Source: Anthoceros angustus
Taxonomy: Eukaryota; Streptophyta; Anthocerotopsida; Anthocerotales; Anthocerotaceae
Length of the DNA stretch: 64,000 nucleotides
Assembly: GCA_010909165.1 (NCBI GenBank)
Contig: MU008185.1
Location: forward strand, 434,001 to 498,000
Reading direction: 5' to 3'
Notes under the pieces: model-generated
The model's database searches: none
Told to the model about the DNA's origin: nothing
The model's input: only the letters and a program-made list of their open reading frames with translations
Translations under genes and position numbers: made by a program
Part shown: positions 1-12,520 of the stretch, piece by piece
How positions within the stretch are numbered: position 1 is the first letter of the stretch
Layout of the letters: each line of letters starts with the position of its first letter

Positions 1-1855
1 AGCCTCCTACAAGCTGGCACACTTTGCACACATGTTCATCGAACTGCTGTCTACAAACACATCTTGCTGTCCTCTTCCTCTGATTTGTGCATGAAGATGC
101 TTCCCCATCTCCAAGGCCACAAAACCAACACTGGAACATGCCTGCAGGAGGAACAGCAATGTATCGATGCAGTTATGTATGTTACATTATCCGGTATACA
201 GATGCATTCTTCCTGCATAGCACTACAGAGAATCAGGGCTTCCTGCCTTTTTCCCTGCTGCAAATATCCTGCCATCATGGCAGTCCACGTCAGCACATCC
301 TTGTGACCGAGGCTATCGAACACTATCCCAGCATCATTCAAGATGCTGCCGCACTCAGCATACATGTTCACTAGACTGTTGGCTACAAACACATCAGCTT
401 GGTGCTCTCGCTCTCTAATTTTCAGATGAAAATGCCTCCCCATCTCCAAGGCCGAGGTGCCCCCATCCTGCTCCATGCCCTGCTGCTATCATGGCAGTCC
501 ATGCTACCTCATTTTTTTGACCAAGTCCGTTTAAAACTCTCTCAGCATCTTCCATCTTCTACTTTGCATACACATTCACCAAACTACTAACGAAAACCTC
601 GTCACCTTCCTGCCCAGTGCTCTAATCTGCGTATGGAGATGCCTGACCTTCGCCAACACCAGGGTGCCCGCACTTGCACATGCCTAAAAGAGGCCATGCC
701 CTGCTGGGACTATCCTGCTATCACGGTGGTCCACGAGCAAGTCCATCAAACATCGTTTGTGCATCTTCAAAGCTACCACACTTTGCATACATGTTCACCA
801 AACTGTTGGCTACAAACACATCAGCTTGATGTCCAAGATCTCTGACTAGCATATGCAGCTGCTTTCCCATGTCCAAAGCCAGGAACCCCACATTCACACA
901 TGCCTGCAGCAAAGCACACAAAGGTCACCAGATTTGGCACAGTCAGGCCTTCATCCTGCAGACCCCTGTAGAGGTGGAGGGCTTCCTGCCCCATCCCCTG
1001 CTGAGAGTATCGTGCCATCATGGCAGTCCACATAATCACATCTTTGCAACCAAGTCCATCAAACATTCTGTGCACACATTCCAAGCTGCCACACTTTGCA
1101 TACATGTTCACCAATTGCGGGCTACAACCACATCTTCATAACCTCGTTCTCTAATATGCACATGAAGCTGCTTCCCCTTCTCCAGCGCTTGGGCCCCCAC
1201 ATTTGCACACCCCTGCAAGAGGCTGACAAATGTAACGAAGCTGGGTACAGCCATGCCTCCCTCTTGCACAGCAGTGTAGAGACGAAAGGCTTCCAGTCCC
1301 CTGCCATGCTGAACATACCCTGCCATCATGTCTTTCGACGTCACCACATCTTTCTGACCGCAGCCTGAGCATGCTCCCTTGCCACACTTCACATACATAT
1401 CCACCAGGCAACTAGAAAGAAACAAATCAGGTTCGACACAGTAAGCCAACACACCAGCATGCACCTGCTGTCCAGATTTCAAGTCTGCACCCCTTGCACC
1501 AGCCTGAAGGGCTGCCTCAAACACAAGCCCGTCTGGGGTAACATCGGACATGGTCATGGCATGATGAAGCTGTATGGGCTGCTTGTCTTGTCCGCGTCTA
1601 ACATGCGCAGAAATTATGGACGACCCCATGAAGGCATGGGTTGGCAACGGCAGCCGACATATGCATTGCCTCTCGCAACCTGCCATGAGAAGCATACACC
1701 CGCATGATGTGGTTGCACACGAACGTGTCCGACTGGTAGCCCGTTTTGACAGCAAAAGAATGAACCCAGCGACCGAGAACGAGGTCTTTGTCCACCATAC
1801 AACACTTAAGTGACGTAAAAAAGAGAGACTTGAAAACACAACCCTCTGCCTGCAC
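1..1855 (-). pseudogene. PPR (PLS-type) pseudogene, cut by window start
   Basis: A decayed organelle-RNA-binding pentatricopeptide repeat gene. Reading from about 1,855 downwards, typical PLS-class phrases recur: VHSFAVKTGYQSDTFVCN, LVDMYVKCGK, KDVVTSKDMMAGYVQHG, GKQLHVHIRERG, ADVFVANSLVNMYAKCGS and KDVLTWTAMMAGYLQQGK. The reading frame changes near 1,600, 1,110, 920 and 720, and several stops fall between 480 and 720, so no continuous protein can be read. Introns would not explain this, because the repeats run straight across each change. Four or more repeat blocks of roughly 360 bp resemble each other, so the gene was built by internal duplication. The 3' end, where E/DYW domains would lie, is outside the window. 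PPR identity is clear. Non-functionality is inferred from the frameshifts. Confidence 0.85.
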
Positions 1856-2433
1856 AAAAATTCCAAACGCCTCAACAGCCTCACTAAGATGGCCCCTGAC
1901 AACGCAGCTCGCTCACGGTGTCAGCCGTTACGCTCCCTTTGCATCCTGTAGGCCTGACAGAGTCAACATCATCCGGCAAGCTCCAGTGGCAAAGGGAGGC
2001 ACACCAATTATCACCATCTCCACCTGCGGAGCACCAGCCTCCGTTCACCTGGTGCTACCTTCCCACCTTACGAAACCTTGCGCCGAAAAAGCTCCCAGTG
2101 ACTATCTTGCAGTTATAAAAACACGACAAGATACCAACCTTTAGGTTGGTTACACAGGATATGGACTCTGTGTACATATGTATGTTGTTGTTGATGTCAT
2201 TCTGCAAATTCGCATCTCTTCTTCCCGATAACTAGACAGTGATCAGCACAGAAGAAGGTTTGCTGTGCTGAAAGTTGAAGTGCGGAGCAAACATTAGAAC
2301 GTGCTGGCCGAGTTAAGAAGGGAGAGGGGTTTAAGTTAAGCTTGAAAGCCATTGTATGGTCGAAGGTGTGGGGTAACCCTTGCCTAGCTCGCGGCATCGA
2401 CGGAGTACGGCTGTTGTAACTGGGTGGGGCGCG
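1856..2433. other. Intergenic, upstream of NC2-alpha
   Basis: Spacer between the PPR relic and the NC2-alpha start codon. It should hold the NC2-alpha promoter and 5' leader. I see no convincing TATA box and no coding or repeat structure. Confidence 0.5.
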
Positions 2434-3870
2434 ATGAGGAAGAAGCTAGATACCCGTTTCCCGGCGGTGAGTTGCGCAGAGATTTTCCCCCATTGTGCTG
2501 TCCATCGACCATTCGAAGTGGAATTTTCGACAGCCAGGCTTGATGTGTGTCTGCATCTTGTTTTGTGCACAGGCTCGTATAAAGAAGATCATGCAGGCCG
2601 ATGAGGAAGTAGGGAAGATTGCATTGGCAACTCCCGTCCTTATTTGTAAGTCCACCGAGTCTCTTGCTTTTCTGAATCCCGAGTCATTTGAGGGGATCTC
2701 CAGCTAATTGGCTTCTGGGCTGCAGCTAAGGCTCTGGAGCTTTTTTTGCAAAGACTGTGTGACAAGACGGCCCAGATCACCTTGAAGAGGGGAGCCAAGA
2801 CTATGAGTGCGCTCCATTTGTAAGCATTACCCTTGTTTATTCTCTCGTCTCTTTTGTGCTCAAGGGTGCCGGCTCTAGTAATGTGTTCCCCACTCGCAAT
2901 GCATCATTGAAGTCTCGTTGTGAATGCTTTGTGGGCTTTCTGTTGGCAGAAAGCAATGCGTACAGTCAAACAGCGTGTTTGACTTCTTACAAGAAATTGT
3001 TTCTAAGGTTCCAGACATTACAACTGATGCCAATGTAGAGGAGAAGCACACTGGCAAAAGGAGGTACCTTTTATATCCTGTGACATGCCATTTGCCCCGT
3101 GATGGTTCATGGTAGGCTTCTCTGATTTTTTCTTTCGGCTTAGCAGCTTGTTGCACATGGTTGCAGAAAAGCAGTAGATGGAGATAGCAACGACAGTGAG
3201 GAGGAGGAGGCTGTTAAACGGCCGAAATCTGTGAGTCCTGGATCTCGTAGATTGTTAGGTTGTGTGGTTGATGCGTTAGGAGTACCTTTTGGTTGCTTTT
3301 AGCGCTGGTGCATTTCTCTGTTGTGGGTTTGTTTGTCCTTAACTCTTGTCATTCTGATTGATTCAGGAGTCGCAACCAGCACCTGGTAGAGGTCGCGGTA
3401 GAGGCAGGGGAAGAGGCCGGGGGAGGAATGGTGCGAGAGAGAGACATGGACCGGGAGTTGACAAGACTGAAGAAGCAGAGCTGGACAGCTGCGCACAAGA
3501 AGCGGAGAAGAGAAAAGGATCTGCTACTGTGAAGAGAGAGGAAGTTGAGAGCAGAGAACCTTCGCACCTTGAATCTCTGAAGTCTCAAGCAAGAAATTTT
3601 GACCTGAACAGGGAACCTGATGAGAATGAGGAGGTAGCACCAGCACCAGATGTGAAAGTAGAACATCCAAAGGGCTGGTCTCAAAACGAAGTCGAAGACG
3701 TAGACACGCAGGTAGATGTGGATAGGGATTCAGAAACCCAGACACAGGTAGATGAGGGTGACGTTGATATAGTTAACCCTGTGGATTTGGAGAGCCTGCA
3801 GTTACAACTGGCCCAAGAAAGGCAACAACTCGAGGATGACTATGATTGTGAAGATGATGAAGATGGTTGA
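2434..3870 (+). CDS. DRAP1: NC2-alpha / DRAP1-like transcription repressor subunit
   Basis: Alpha subunit of Negative Cofactor 2, a nuclear histone-fold heterodimer with Dr1/NC2-beta that binds TBP on promoters and blocks TFIIA/TFIIB. Exons: 2434-2466, 2573-2645, 2726-2819, 2950-3063, 3167-3230, 3367-3870; phases close to give 293 aa. The N-terminus reads MRKKLDTRFPA, then ARIKKIMQADEEVGKIA, a near-invariant start of the NC2-alpha histone fold. The fold continues through LFLQRLCDKTAQITLKRGAK and ends with SVFDFLQEIVSKVPDI (about residue 95). After it come a short acidic/basic stretch, a run of eight Gly-Arg pairs (about residues 131-147) and a long acidic tail ending DCEDDEDG. The ATG gives the family-typical N-terminus. 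Family assignment is firm; the partner is inferred from homologues. Confidence 0.93.
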
Positions 3871-4025
3871 ATCTCTTGTCTTCTTTCTTCAGCCATTCTT
3901 TACCCCCAATTGTAACATAGTGCGTCTTAAACATAAAAAGCTCAAAATTGGGACATCAAGTTAACCTATTTGGACCAACGCTTGTCGGAGAAGGGGTAAC
4001 CGAATCCGGTACCGATGAACTAGGT

Positions 4026-4089
4026 GTAAGGAACCATCTGCATGTGTGCAATTGTTTGTAAGGAACCATCTGCATGTGTGCAATTGTTT
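4026..4089. repeat. 32-bp perfect-type direct duplication
   Basis: Two adjacent copies of a 32-bp unit that begins TAAGGAACCATCTGC (4,026-4,057 and 4,058-4,089). They differ only at the last base, so the duplication is recent. Confidence 0.9.
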
Positions 4090-4411
4090 TTTTGTTTGCA
4101 AATCGGCAGGTTGTATATTATGATACTCTCTTTCTTTTTGTGTAGGTAATCAATAGGTTGTACAGGTATTAAGTAAGCGTAAACAAATGCTTCAACTAGT
4201 ACAAAGGGGCAAAGCCAGACTCAGCACCATATGATAGCGGGGCATAAAAACAATTGGCCACGCCCAACAAACTACCAAGAAGATTCATATACAAAAAAAG
4301 TAACCTTGCAAGAACCCAAGCCGCCCTTGGCTACAAATAGAATGTAGAGAAAAGCCAACAGCCCATTAAGGAGCAGGGAAGCCAAGGTGGACCAAAGCTG
4401 GCAAAATGCCT

Positions 4412-4545
4412 TAAGAGAGCTAAAAAAGCCAACAAAGTGCCTACAAGAGAGCGAAAAAAGCCAACGAAATACCCGCAATAGAGCGAAAAAAGCCCACAAA
4501 ATGCCTACAATAGAGCGAAAAAAGCCAACAGCCCCTGTAATGAGT
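4412..4545. repeat. A-rich tandem array, about 32-bp unit
   Basis: About four imperfect units sharing GAGCGAAAAAAGCC followed by AACAAAATGCCTACAA. Any open frame here is Lys-rich and repetitive and is not a gene. Confidence 0.8.
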
Positions 4546-5241
4546 AGGAAACCAAGGCGTACCAAAGCTCGCAAAACCCACTTGGAATACAAGAATCCGT
4601 TTCAAACTCCAATCCAAAACCACCCCTACAAGCCACTTGGAGAAGTGTCACCAAAACCGCTTAAGGGATCCAGGAGGCACCACAACATAAAAAAAAACAA
4701 ATAGCCATATTGTTATATTAGATATATGTTTTTTTTGAAATTTTATTATTCTAAATAAGAAAATACCTATTTATATGTTTTGGTTTCTATTTCAATAATT
4801 TAGACAACTAACAACTTGTGACGTCCTTCCTTGAGGAGTGACACTTTAGCCAAGAGTTCTCATTAGAACTTCGTGGATAAACACTCCTTAGCTTGACCTT
4901 ATGGTCAGATCACTATCAAGATGGGGTATTGCACCCATCCCCGATTACTCTGAGCCCTTGGTGGATTGCCTATTATGAAGCCCTTTGGGGCCGCCCGGCT
5001 CAAATACAAGCTTTTATAAGCCCTTTTTTAGCGTTTAAAAAAAATTCAGATTAATCATGAGATTGTGATACAAGATGGCCTAGAAAAGTCTAGGGACACC
5101 TTGCTAAGGCTTGGGATAAACCACTTCAAGCCCCATTAAGGAGCATACTACTAAATGCAATGGTGGTCGAAGAAGACATTGTATCTTTAACAACCAAGGA
5201 CTCAGAAACCAAGCGCTGAGACAGCTAGAACTCCAGCAGTG

Positions 5242-5543
5242 CCATTGTAAGCCCCTTAGGGGATGCCTAATTCGATTGTAAGCCCCTTAGGGGATGCCTA
5301 ATTCCATTGTAAGCCCCTTAGGGGATGCCTAATTCCATTGTAAGCCCCTTAGGGGATGCCTAATTCCATTGTAAGCCCCTTAGGGGATGCCTAATTCCAT
5401 TGTAAGCCCCTTAGGGATGCCTAATTCCATTGTAAGCCCCTTAGGGATGCCTAATTCCATTGTAAGCCCCTTAGGATGCCTAATTCCATTGTAAGCCCCT
5501 TAGGGATGCCTAATTCCATTGTAAGCCTTAGGGATGTCTAATT
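5242..5543. repeat. 31-bp hairpin minisatellite, ten units
   Basis: Ten head-to-tail units of the form CCATTGTAAG, CCCCTTAGGGG, ATGCCTAATT. The centre CCCC-TTA-GGGG is self-complementary and can fold into a hairpin in each unit. The first five units keep GGGG. Later units carry GGG, GGG, GG and GGG, and the last also loses C residues, so the stem decays towards the right edge. Copies abut without spacers. Confidence 0.92.
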
Positions 5544-5590
5544 ATGATCTCTCACCGCAATGGGTCACTGGGCTTCTAGCTCGGGCCTTG

Positions 5591-5740
5591 GCCTCCTAGA
5601 CAATTATCCCGCCGCTGTTGTAAGGCTTCTATTCGGGGCCCTCCTAGACAATTATCTCGCCGCTGTTGTAAGGCTTCTATTCGGGGCCTTCAGGGCCTCC
5701 TAGATTATTATCCCCACTGTTGTAAGGTCCTTTGGGATCC
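5591..5740. repeat. 50-bp tandem units followed by A run
   Basis: Three units sharing CCTCCTAGACAATTATC and GCTGTTGTAAGGCTTC, the third diverged. The GTAAG core is reminiscent of the preceding 31-bp array. A 15-base A run follows at 5,779-5,793. It may be the 3' part of a small retroposed element; I found no second copy in the window to define its ends. Confidence 0.7.
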
Positions 5741-7779
5741 TCTACATTTAGTGGAATGTAAATCCCCAATCTATTCGCAAAAAAAAAAAAAAAGTAACAA
5801 CCTCGTACTCCAACTGGTAAATCACGTTATACAAATGTATAATTGGTAATCATTGTGACTAATCATTTTGCTGGATCTTTAGTCCATTTTTTTTCTATGA
5901 AACAAGACAAAAACCTTATAAATCAGTGTGGAGTATTTATATTCCTACCAAACTTTGTGGTAAAAAACTTTAACTCGTGACCCTTTATCTGGAAGGCATG
6001 ACGTGAAGTTGGTATTGATGCAAGTGTGTGTGCTAGAGATATGGACTGTGCTGGAGGTGAGTGATCGACCCAAGGACATGCCCTAGACCAATTGTACTGG
6101 GTTACATTCGCGACAACTGCCCACTATTGTCCACAGCCTTGGCAAACCCCACATAGGCCGGGGTGCTTGGCTCTAGTTTGTAGGACCCTATATTATCTTT
6201 CGGCTCGAGGAGCCATTCATGGAGTTTGTGTTGTCTATTTTTATCAAACATATTCTCATATGCAGGAAGGCGGTGGAATTTTTTGCTCAAGTATCATGCT
6301 ATGAAAATTTGAGTAAAATAAAAATCACTATACGAGAAAATAGGGTAAAAAATTAATTATGAGTAGTTTTGTAATCTCGGGGTTAAAGTCAAAGCATCAA
6401 CTACAAGAAACAAACAACTACCTACTAGAAACAATGTCTTAATTCCTATTTGAGGGGGCTTAGGAGCCCATCCCACTCACCTAATAAGGTAGATCACATG
6501 AATAATGTAGGATAAGGCCAACACACTAGAATTGGCGCGGCTAGGAAAGGTGGTGAAGATAAGGGCAATTGACTAGCATTAGCAGCTTGGTTAGGAAAGG
6601 CTTTCACACTCAGAGTATGGTCATTTAATTTGTGTCATCCCCGAGTTGGGACGTCTGATCTAGATACCTAAAGATAAAAAACTATACCAAAAAAAATCGA
6701 ACTCGTCACCACTTAGACTACATACCTATTATCCCGAGCTGGAAGCTAATGCAAGGAGATAGAAATACGACCCAGGGCAGACAAATCAAGAAGCCTCGTT
6801 ACCTCCAAGACCCTCCTGCTGTAGAGGTCACCGGCTGTAGAGGTACGAGGTCACATACGTAGGGCCCCCCATCGTGGTTCAATATCTTCCCAGTACTCGT
6901 CGCCCTGGTTCAATAGCGTCGCCCTAGACCATTTCCTGTACATCAGCATAGTATAATGTGAAGCCCGAAAAGCGATTGTGTACGGCTCACGTTGCTTTGT
7001 GTGGGGTTCGGCTGTTTTATTCCTAGAAAACTGCGAAAATCAGGAGCTGGTCCTGTCCCTGCGGCTGTCGCCGCGGCGACACCGTCGTAGATAACAAATG
7101 GCTGATCGCCTGGATGCCAGTCGATTTCCCACAAGGAGTGGAAGCAATGCACATATGCTACATTCAGAATCCAAGATATAATACAGTCGCATCAGCTCAA
7201 ACTAAATACTGGAGAATGCGAGGGCACTCTCACAGAGGGACTCACAATCGGGCCACCGGATTCATATCTAGTGTTTGCTGCAAACACTACTCCAGTGCCT
7301 ACAAAATTCCAGCAAGGTTAAGTAGCATCCACTGTGGATGCCAGTGCAACTCATCTATAACCCCCCCTCCCCTCTTCCCCCCTTCTACAGATGAGTTCCT
7401 TGAGCTAAACGACCACACATAACACTCGAACTGCACCAGACAACGGTATTAAGTGTCCCAGAGTTGGATGAGAATATGTTAGTGATCTGCTACAACATGG
7501 ATGGATTCAGAGCTATACAAAGGCAGCGGGATGGAAAGGAAGCTTAATATCCAACGAGTTTCACCAGGCGGCCGTGCTAATTATCGCTCGAGTACCAACA
7601 TTCCTGTAACCAAATAACGGCTAGACATGTCTTCTGTGTAACTGTCCACGTAAAGTAGGGTACTTGAACGCTAAGTATGCGAGAGGAAATCTGAACTGGG
7701 ATAGATCCTTCTGCGCCCCCAGCTACCGTCAAAATATCATGGTTATACTTCCACTAATCTCTTCCCCTTCACCTCTCAC

Positions 7780-10700
7780 TCAGCTGAGCATTTCCAGGTA
7801 AGACAGCTTTGACATGGGACTCTTGGAACCTCTATTGGAGTACATTTTGCCCACAGGGGAACCCACTTTGTCCTCTAAAGACCTTCCACGGAACACATGA
7901 GGGGATACATACTCAGAACTAGCCCTTCTTACAGGGGTCGAGTAGAAAGTGTCAGTACCTGATCTGGTGCTAGAAACTTCTGAGAAGTCATTGAAAGACC
8001 TACTGAGTGCAGGAGAGGAGTTCCCAGATTCTTTGTCACCTTCCAGGGTGCGCAGAACCTGCGGTCACAAACATTAAGACAGGAACAGCCATGAGCCATC
8101 ATCAGCCCCGATGTCTTAGTTTCAGAGCCTAGAAATCGAACGCAGAAGACCAGCAATGTTTGCTTAGCGAATGGATCTGTACCTGACTCATCCGTGGTCG
8201 CATTGCAGGCTCTTTTCGGATACATTGTGATGCTGCATGAACCATGCAATATAACTCATAGTCATCATAGGAACTCTCTAGGCGGGGATCAAGCAGCTCA
8301 TGTGTTGCACGCTCTTCAAGTAGAGGGCGGGCCTGTTCCAGATTTTTGGCATCACAATTATGTTATTGAACTGTGAACAGGAGTAGATAACAGGAACTAC
8401 AGAACACAGCCACAGTCTATGCTTTCTTCAAGTTCAAGACCTGAAAGTGCAACATCATGATGCAGACTTGCGAGCAATGCATAGCATCTCACCCATTCTG
8501 TCAAGCATTGCTGTCCCTTGGGTCTAGATGGATCAATAGCTTTCCGACCAGTGATGAGCTCCAGTAGGACCACACCAAATGAGTACACATCCGCTTTGTC
8601 TGTAATTTGACCAGTTTCAGCATATTCTGGAGCCAAGTATCTGCAGACGAACCATTCCTCATGTTGAGTACACGAGACTGTACATCTGCAATCATGAATG
8701 CGTTTGGCAGTAGAAAGTTGTACCCGAGAGTTCCGATGACTCTGGTCTCAACAGCTTGATCTCCATCCGGTTGCCACCTCGCCAATCCAAAATCTCCAAC
8801 CTGATGACACATGATCATGGCTCTTAGGTGAAATCACACCAAGTATGAAGGTTCCAATCTATGTGCAGCAAAGGGGCGTATGCAAAAGAGTTGTTGCATT
8901 CGCAAGCAATAACAAGACGTACACCATGGCAGCAACTGACAGTCAAAAGTTACAAACTTGACAAGCACAATGTCAATCTAGAAATCCTTGAGCCATTATC
9001 AGGCAAATACATATTTCTTACCAATGGCGAGAAATCATGAGTAAGCAGGATGTTGTTTGGTCTCAAATCTCGGTGAACGATGCAACCAACGCGGACCTCC
9101 TCATGCAAATACCTCAGTCCTCGGGCAGCTCCAACAGCAATTCTTTCACGATACTTCCACTCCAAAACTTTTGGGTTGCGTGCTGCAGCCCGGCCAAGTA
9201 GATGATAAGAGAAAATGCCCCAATTAGATCAATAGCAACATAAGAAAGATGCAGCACCATAATTTTCAAACTCCCGTCCTCACAAGTCTTCTGAACACCA
9301 CTCGTTGGGAACTACTTTTTTTACCTGACAAGTGCCAATCAAGGGATCCATTGCACACAAACTCATAGACTAACAATCGTCGCCGATTCTCCATACAGTA
9401 GCCAATCAAGGTGACCAGATTTCGATGTTGAGCACAACTGAGAACTTCGACCTCTGAACAGAACTCCACATCCCCTTGTGAACTTGCCAGTTTATGCTGC
9501 TTCACTGCGATCTCTTGGCCATCTTTCAGAGTCCCCTTGTACACAAAACCGAATCCACCTTCCGCCAGAAAGTGGTCTGCCGAGAAATTACTTGTAGCCT
9601 CTTCAAGTTCAGCATATGAGAACTTCCGGGGAGGCTGACCAAACTTTGGAGACACATTGTTACATACACTGCAGAGAGGTGGAGGTCCAAGAGCTTGCTT
9701 CTTCAATGACATAGCTGTTTTCCCAGATGACATCTTTTGCATTTCGTCTCTGTCAGCCAGCCAAGAGCCAGGGCTAGTACCTCCAAGGTTCCGATACTGA
9801 TCCAACCTGGCTGACAGACTTTGCCGCATCCCTCCTGTATTTATGCTTTTCATCTGGGCCAGCTCATGCTCCGATAAATACTTGGTAGCCTGTACAAGAT
9901 GCTCTAATTGCTGATATCCTACGTCCACCTTGGGTCTGCCACCTGTAAACTCCTGCTGGTTCAATAAATCCTGGAGATGTTGAACTTGTGATCTGTTAAT
10001 AGGTTGCACAGAGATGGGTGTCGGCTGCGGTGGAGGGGAAGAAAGCACTCCCGATTGATCAGCTGCACGAGAGAAAACCAGGTGAGTGGCTTGTACAGGC
10101 ATAGAGTTGTTATGAGGATACACCTGAGTTGAAATATGAGTGGTATCCTCCCGGGGTTTCTGTTAAAAGCTGGGAAATTTATAGCACAACTTACTTTCTG
10201 ACAACGATGGTGCATCGCTTGTTAGCGATACCAATGATAACGCCTCCAGCATGGACCCAGCATCCGACCCTCTATTGAGGGCGATTGAGTCACCTCGTGA
10301 AGGTCCTTTTGACATGTCTGCCACAAGCAGTAAGCGGCACGCTGGTTAGACTAAGCACGTCTACCTTTGAGGAGATGTGACCAATGGCAGACCAGCTGGA
10401 AGCATCAGTGCTAGCGCGAAGTCCACAAGTCAGCAGAGGAACAAAAAAGGAGCAAAAAAGGGAGAGACGAAGTGGTGCTACCCCAAGAACCCGGGAGGAC
10501 ACCCGGCTTACCATCATCGTCGTGGTAAGAGGAGCCGTCTGATTTGACACTTTCATCGAGCCAAAGTTGAACCTTGGGCTCGATGGAATAGTCTAAACTG
10601 CTGTCTGACCTATCGAGGGCCAGGTTGAGAAGCGTCTCCGGTGGTCGATCATACTGCTGGCCTACCAACACTGGGCGAAAGCTTTCCAGGTGGTGAGCAA

Positions 10701-12520
10701 TTGCACTGGGAGATTCGAAGTTAATGCTGAAGAAGGAACCTGCAGTGAACTCGGGATTGTAGCCTGGTGAAGAGAGAGCCTGAGCAGGAAGGTCTGGTTT
10801 AAAGTGCATCTGATTAATGGACGGATCAACCCCCTTGCCGAAGCGCACGGCTGGCACAGGATCTGCCATGAGCCGCGAACCGATGGACTGTTCTTCGACG
10901 GTCAATCCATTTGCCCCCATAGTCTGCTTGCATATGCGCAAAATGTCGTATCCCCCATTGCGCTTCATGAGCACAAGGTTGCAAGACATCTGCTCCGAAT
11001 AATACTTTTTGTCCTTCTTCATGTGCCTGCTCAAGACGCACAGACATTCAAAGAAGGGAATGTGAGGCGCAACCGAAAGCAGGTTGTCTTGGACCATTAA
11101 TGTGACACGACACCATCATAGTGGTGTGACAGAAAAAAGCGAGCCTTTGGAGGAGAGGAAGAAAAGTGGAGTGGGGCGGGCACCTGTCGAGGACAACCCA
11201 TGTTGCTTGCAGGGCAGCCGTTTCTTGTACTGTGATCACCTTCAACGGGGTCCCTGCCGTTACTCTAATCTCAAGTTTGACCTGAGAAGGCAAGACTGAC
11301 GTGAGCCTCGGTAATGACGGGTAGAAGGACATCCATCCATCGCAAAAGCAGAAAGCAGAAGGCAGCAAGCAGAAAGCAGAAGGCAGCAAGCAGAAAGCAG
11401 AAAGCAGAAAGCGCGAGTGACTCACCCCCTTCTTCTCGCACAGGCGATAACTCTGCGGATGCAGGCGTAGGGTCTCCTGGTACACGTCGAACTTTCTAGC
11501 CACTTCATCTTCGAGCATTTTGGGGTTGACTCCATTGAATGACAAGAGATCTGCCTTGGACTTGTACCCCACTGCATAATTTGCACACAACAACACACCC
11601 CTGAGTGACAAGCAGCGGCAACAACCCTTCCATACAGTTGCACGAAGAAAGACGTAGTAATTGGTGATCCAAAAAAGCCGGCGGAGTTCCTGCATGCAGT
11701 ACAATTCACACACAAGGAAGTGATCGAGCAGGCAGCGGGGAGCTCATGCTGTGCTACAGGCGGGCATTCGATCCGCTGCAAAGGTGGAAGCAGCCTAACC
11801 CCTAGCTGTGGAGGTAGGGATTCCGCCTGCCTCTGCCTCTGCCCCTGCTTCACTTCACCCCATGCCATCCCATTTTATCCCATCCCTTCACGGCCTGCAG
11901 CAGCCCAGCCTGTTGCTACGCTTTCATCACTGCCTGCACGAGATGCGGCTCCAGCTGACGGGCGGGGCGGAGGAAACAAAGCAGCGGCGTGAGGCATGAG
12001 CACGGCGGGCGGAGGGGCAGGCATCGGAATCTCAGAATTACGCGGAATTCCGGAAGTCGAGGCAACGGGATCCGGCAGCGAATGGCAGAGCTCTCCGCTT
12101 CGGCTCGTGATGCAAGCATGCAGGGCAGAGGAAGGGGCAATGCAGATGCAGCATCCTGTCCTGTCCAGTCCTGCCCTGTCCTTGGCTCTGCTTGCCGTGT
12201 CAGTTCAGCTGGTCCTGCAAAGGAAGGGGGCCAATTTGGGAGCCGGGAGAGTGCAGGAGGCATTCATCCATCCAGGCAGGCAGGCAAATCCACTTACGTT
12301 TTTGGAAGTATCCAACCCTGGAGAAAGCTGTCTTATGAGATAACGTACTAGGATTAATGACCTGGTGAAGAACACCAAGGAGAGTGAAGTCGTCCCCGGG
12401 CTGCACGACGTGGGACAGAGCCCACTCCAGCGCGCCCATGGTGAGCTCCTTGGTCGCATCGACCACCACCACCACGTTGGCCTTGCCGCCGCTCCGCTCC
12501 CCTGCAATGAGGCCCTCCAT
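7780..12520 (-). CDS. USP-like/kinase protein (SELMODRAFT_444075-type family)
   Basis: A plant protein of 868 aa in 11 exons: 12520-12349, 11571-11426, 11281-11184, 11026-10512, 10317-10195, 10062-9325, 9182-9022, 8800-8724, 8640-8493, 8332-8183, 8058-7780. Phase closes throughout. Residues about 1-170 form a universal-stress-protein-like fold ([37 protein letters not shown]). A variable linker precedes [20 protein letters not shown] and the kinase. The glycine loop ([11 protein letters not shown]), the VKQ lysine, [11 protein letters not shown] in VGDFGLARW and APEY are all present. Homologues are often labelled inactive kinases, yet here the catalytic residues look intact, with Arg instead of Lys in HRDLK. 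No signal peptide or TM is seen, so it is probably cytosolic or membrane-peripheral. The substrate is unknown. A longer frame upstream starts only with TTG, so I chose the ATG at 12,520. Confidence 0.9.
11348..11412. repeat. Short purine array in intron 2 of the kinase gene
   Basis: Interleaved GCAGAAA and GCAGAAGGCAGCAA units. The array lies just inside the 5' part of intron 2, close to its donor site on the minus strand (exon ends at 11,426). Confidence 0.8.

Larger units (their letters stand above)
3871..7779. other. Repeat-rich intergenic spacer
   Basis: No gene is supported across these 3.9 kb. NC2-alpha's 3' end and the 3' end of the downstream kinase gene flank it. It holds a 32-bp direct duplication, a roughly 32-bp A-rich tandem array, a 31-bp hairpin minisatellite and 50-bp units, followed by a 15-base A run at 5,779-5,793. 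The A run could mark the tail of a retroposed element. From 5,800 to 7,780 I see only unstructured sequence without long frames. Confidence 0.6.

Noticed and set aside
5242-5543. CRISPR-like array
   Set aside because: Units are contiguous without unique spacers, and this is plant nuclear DNA; it is a minisatellite.
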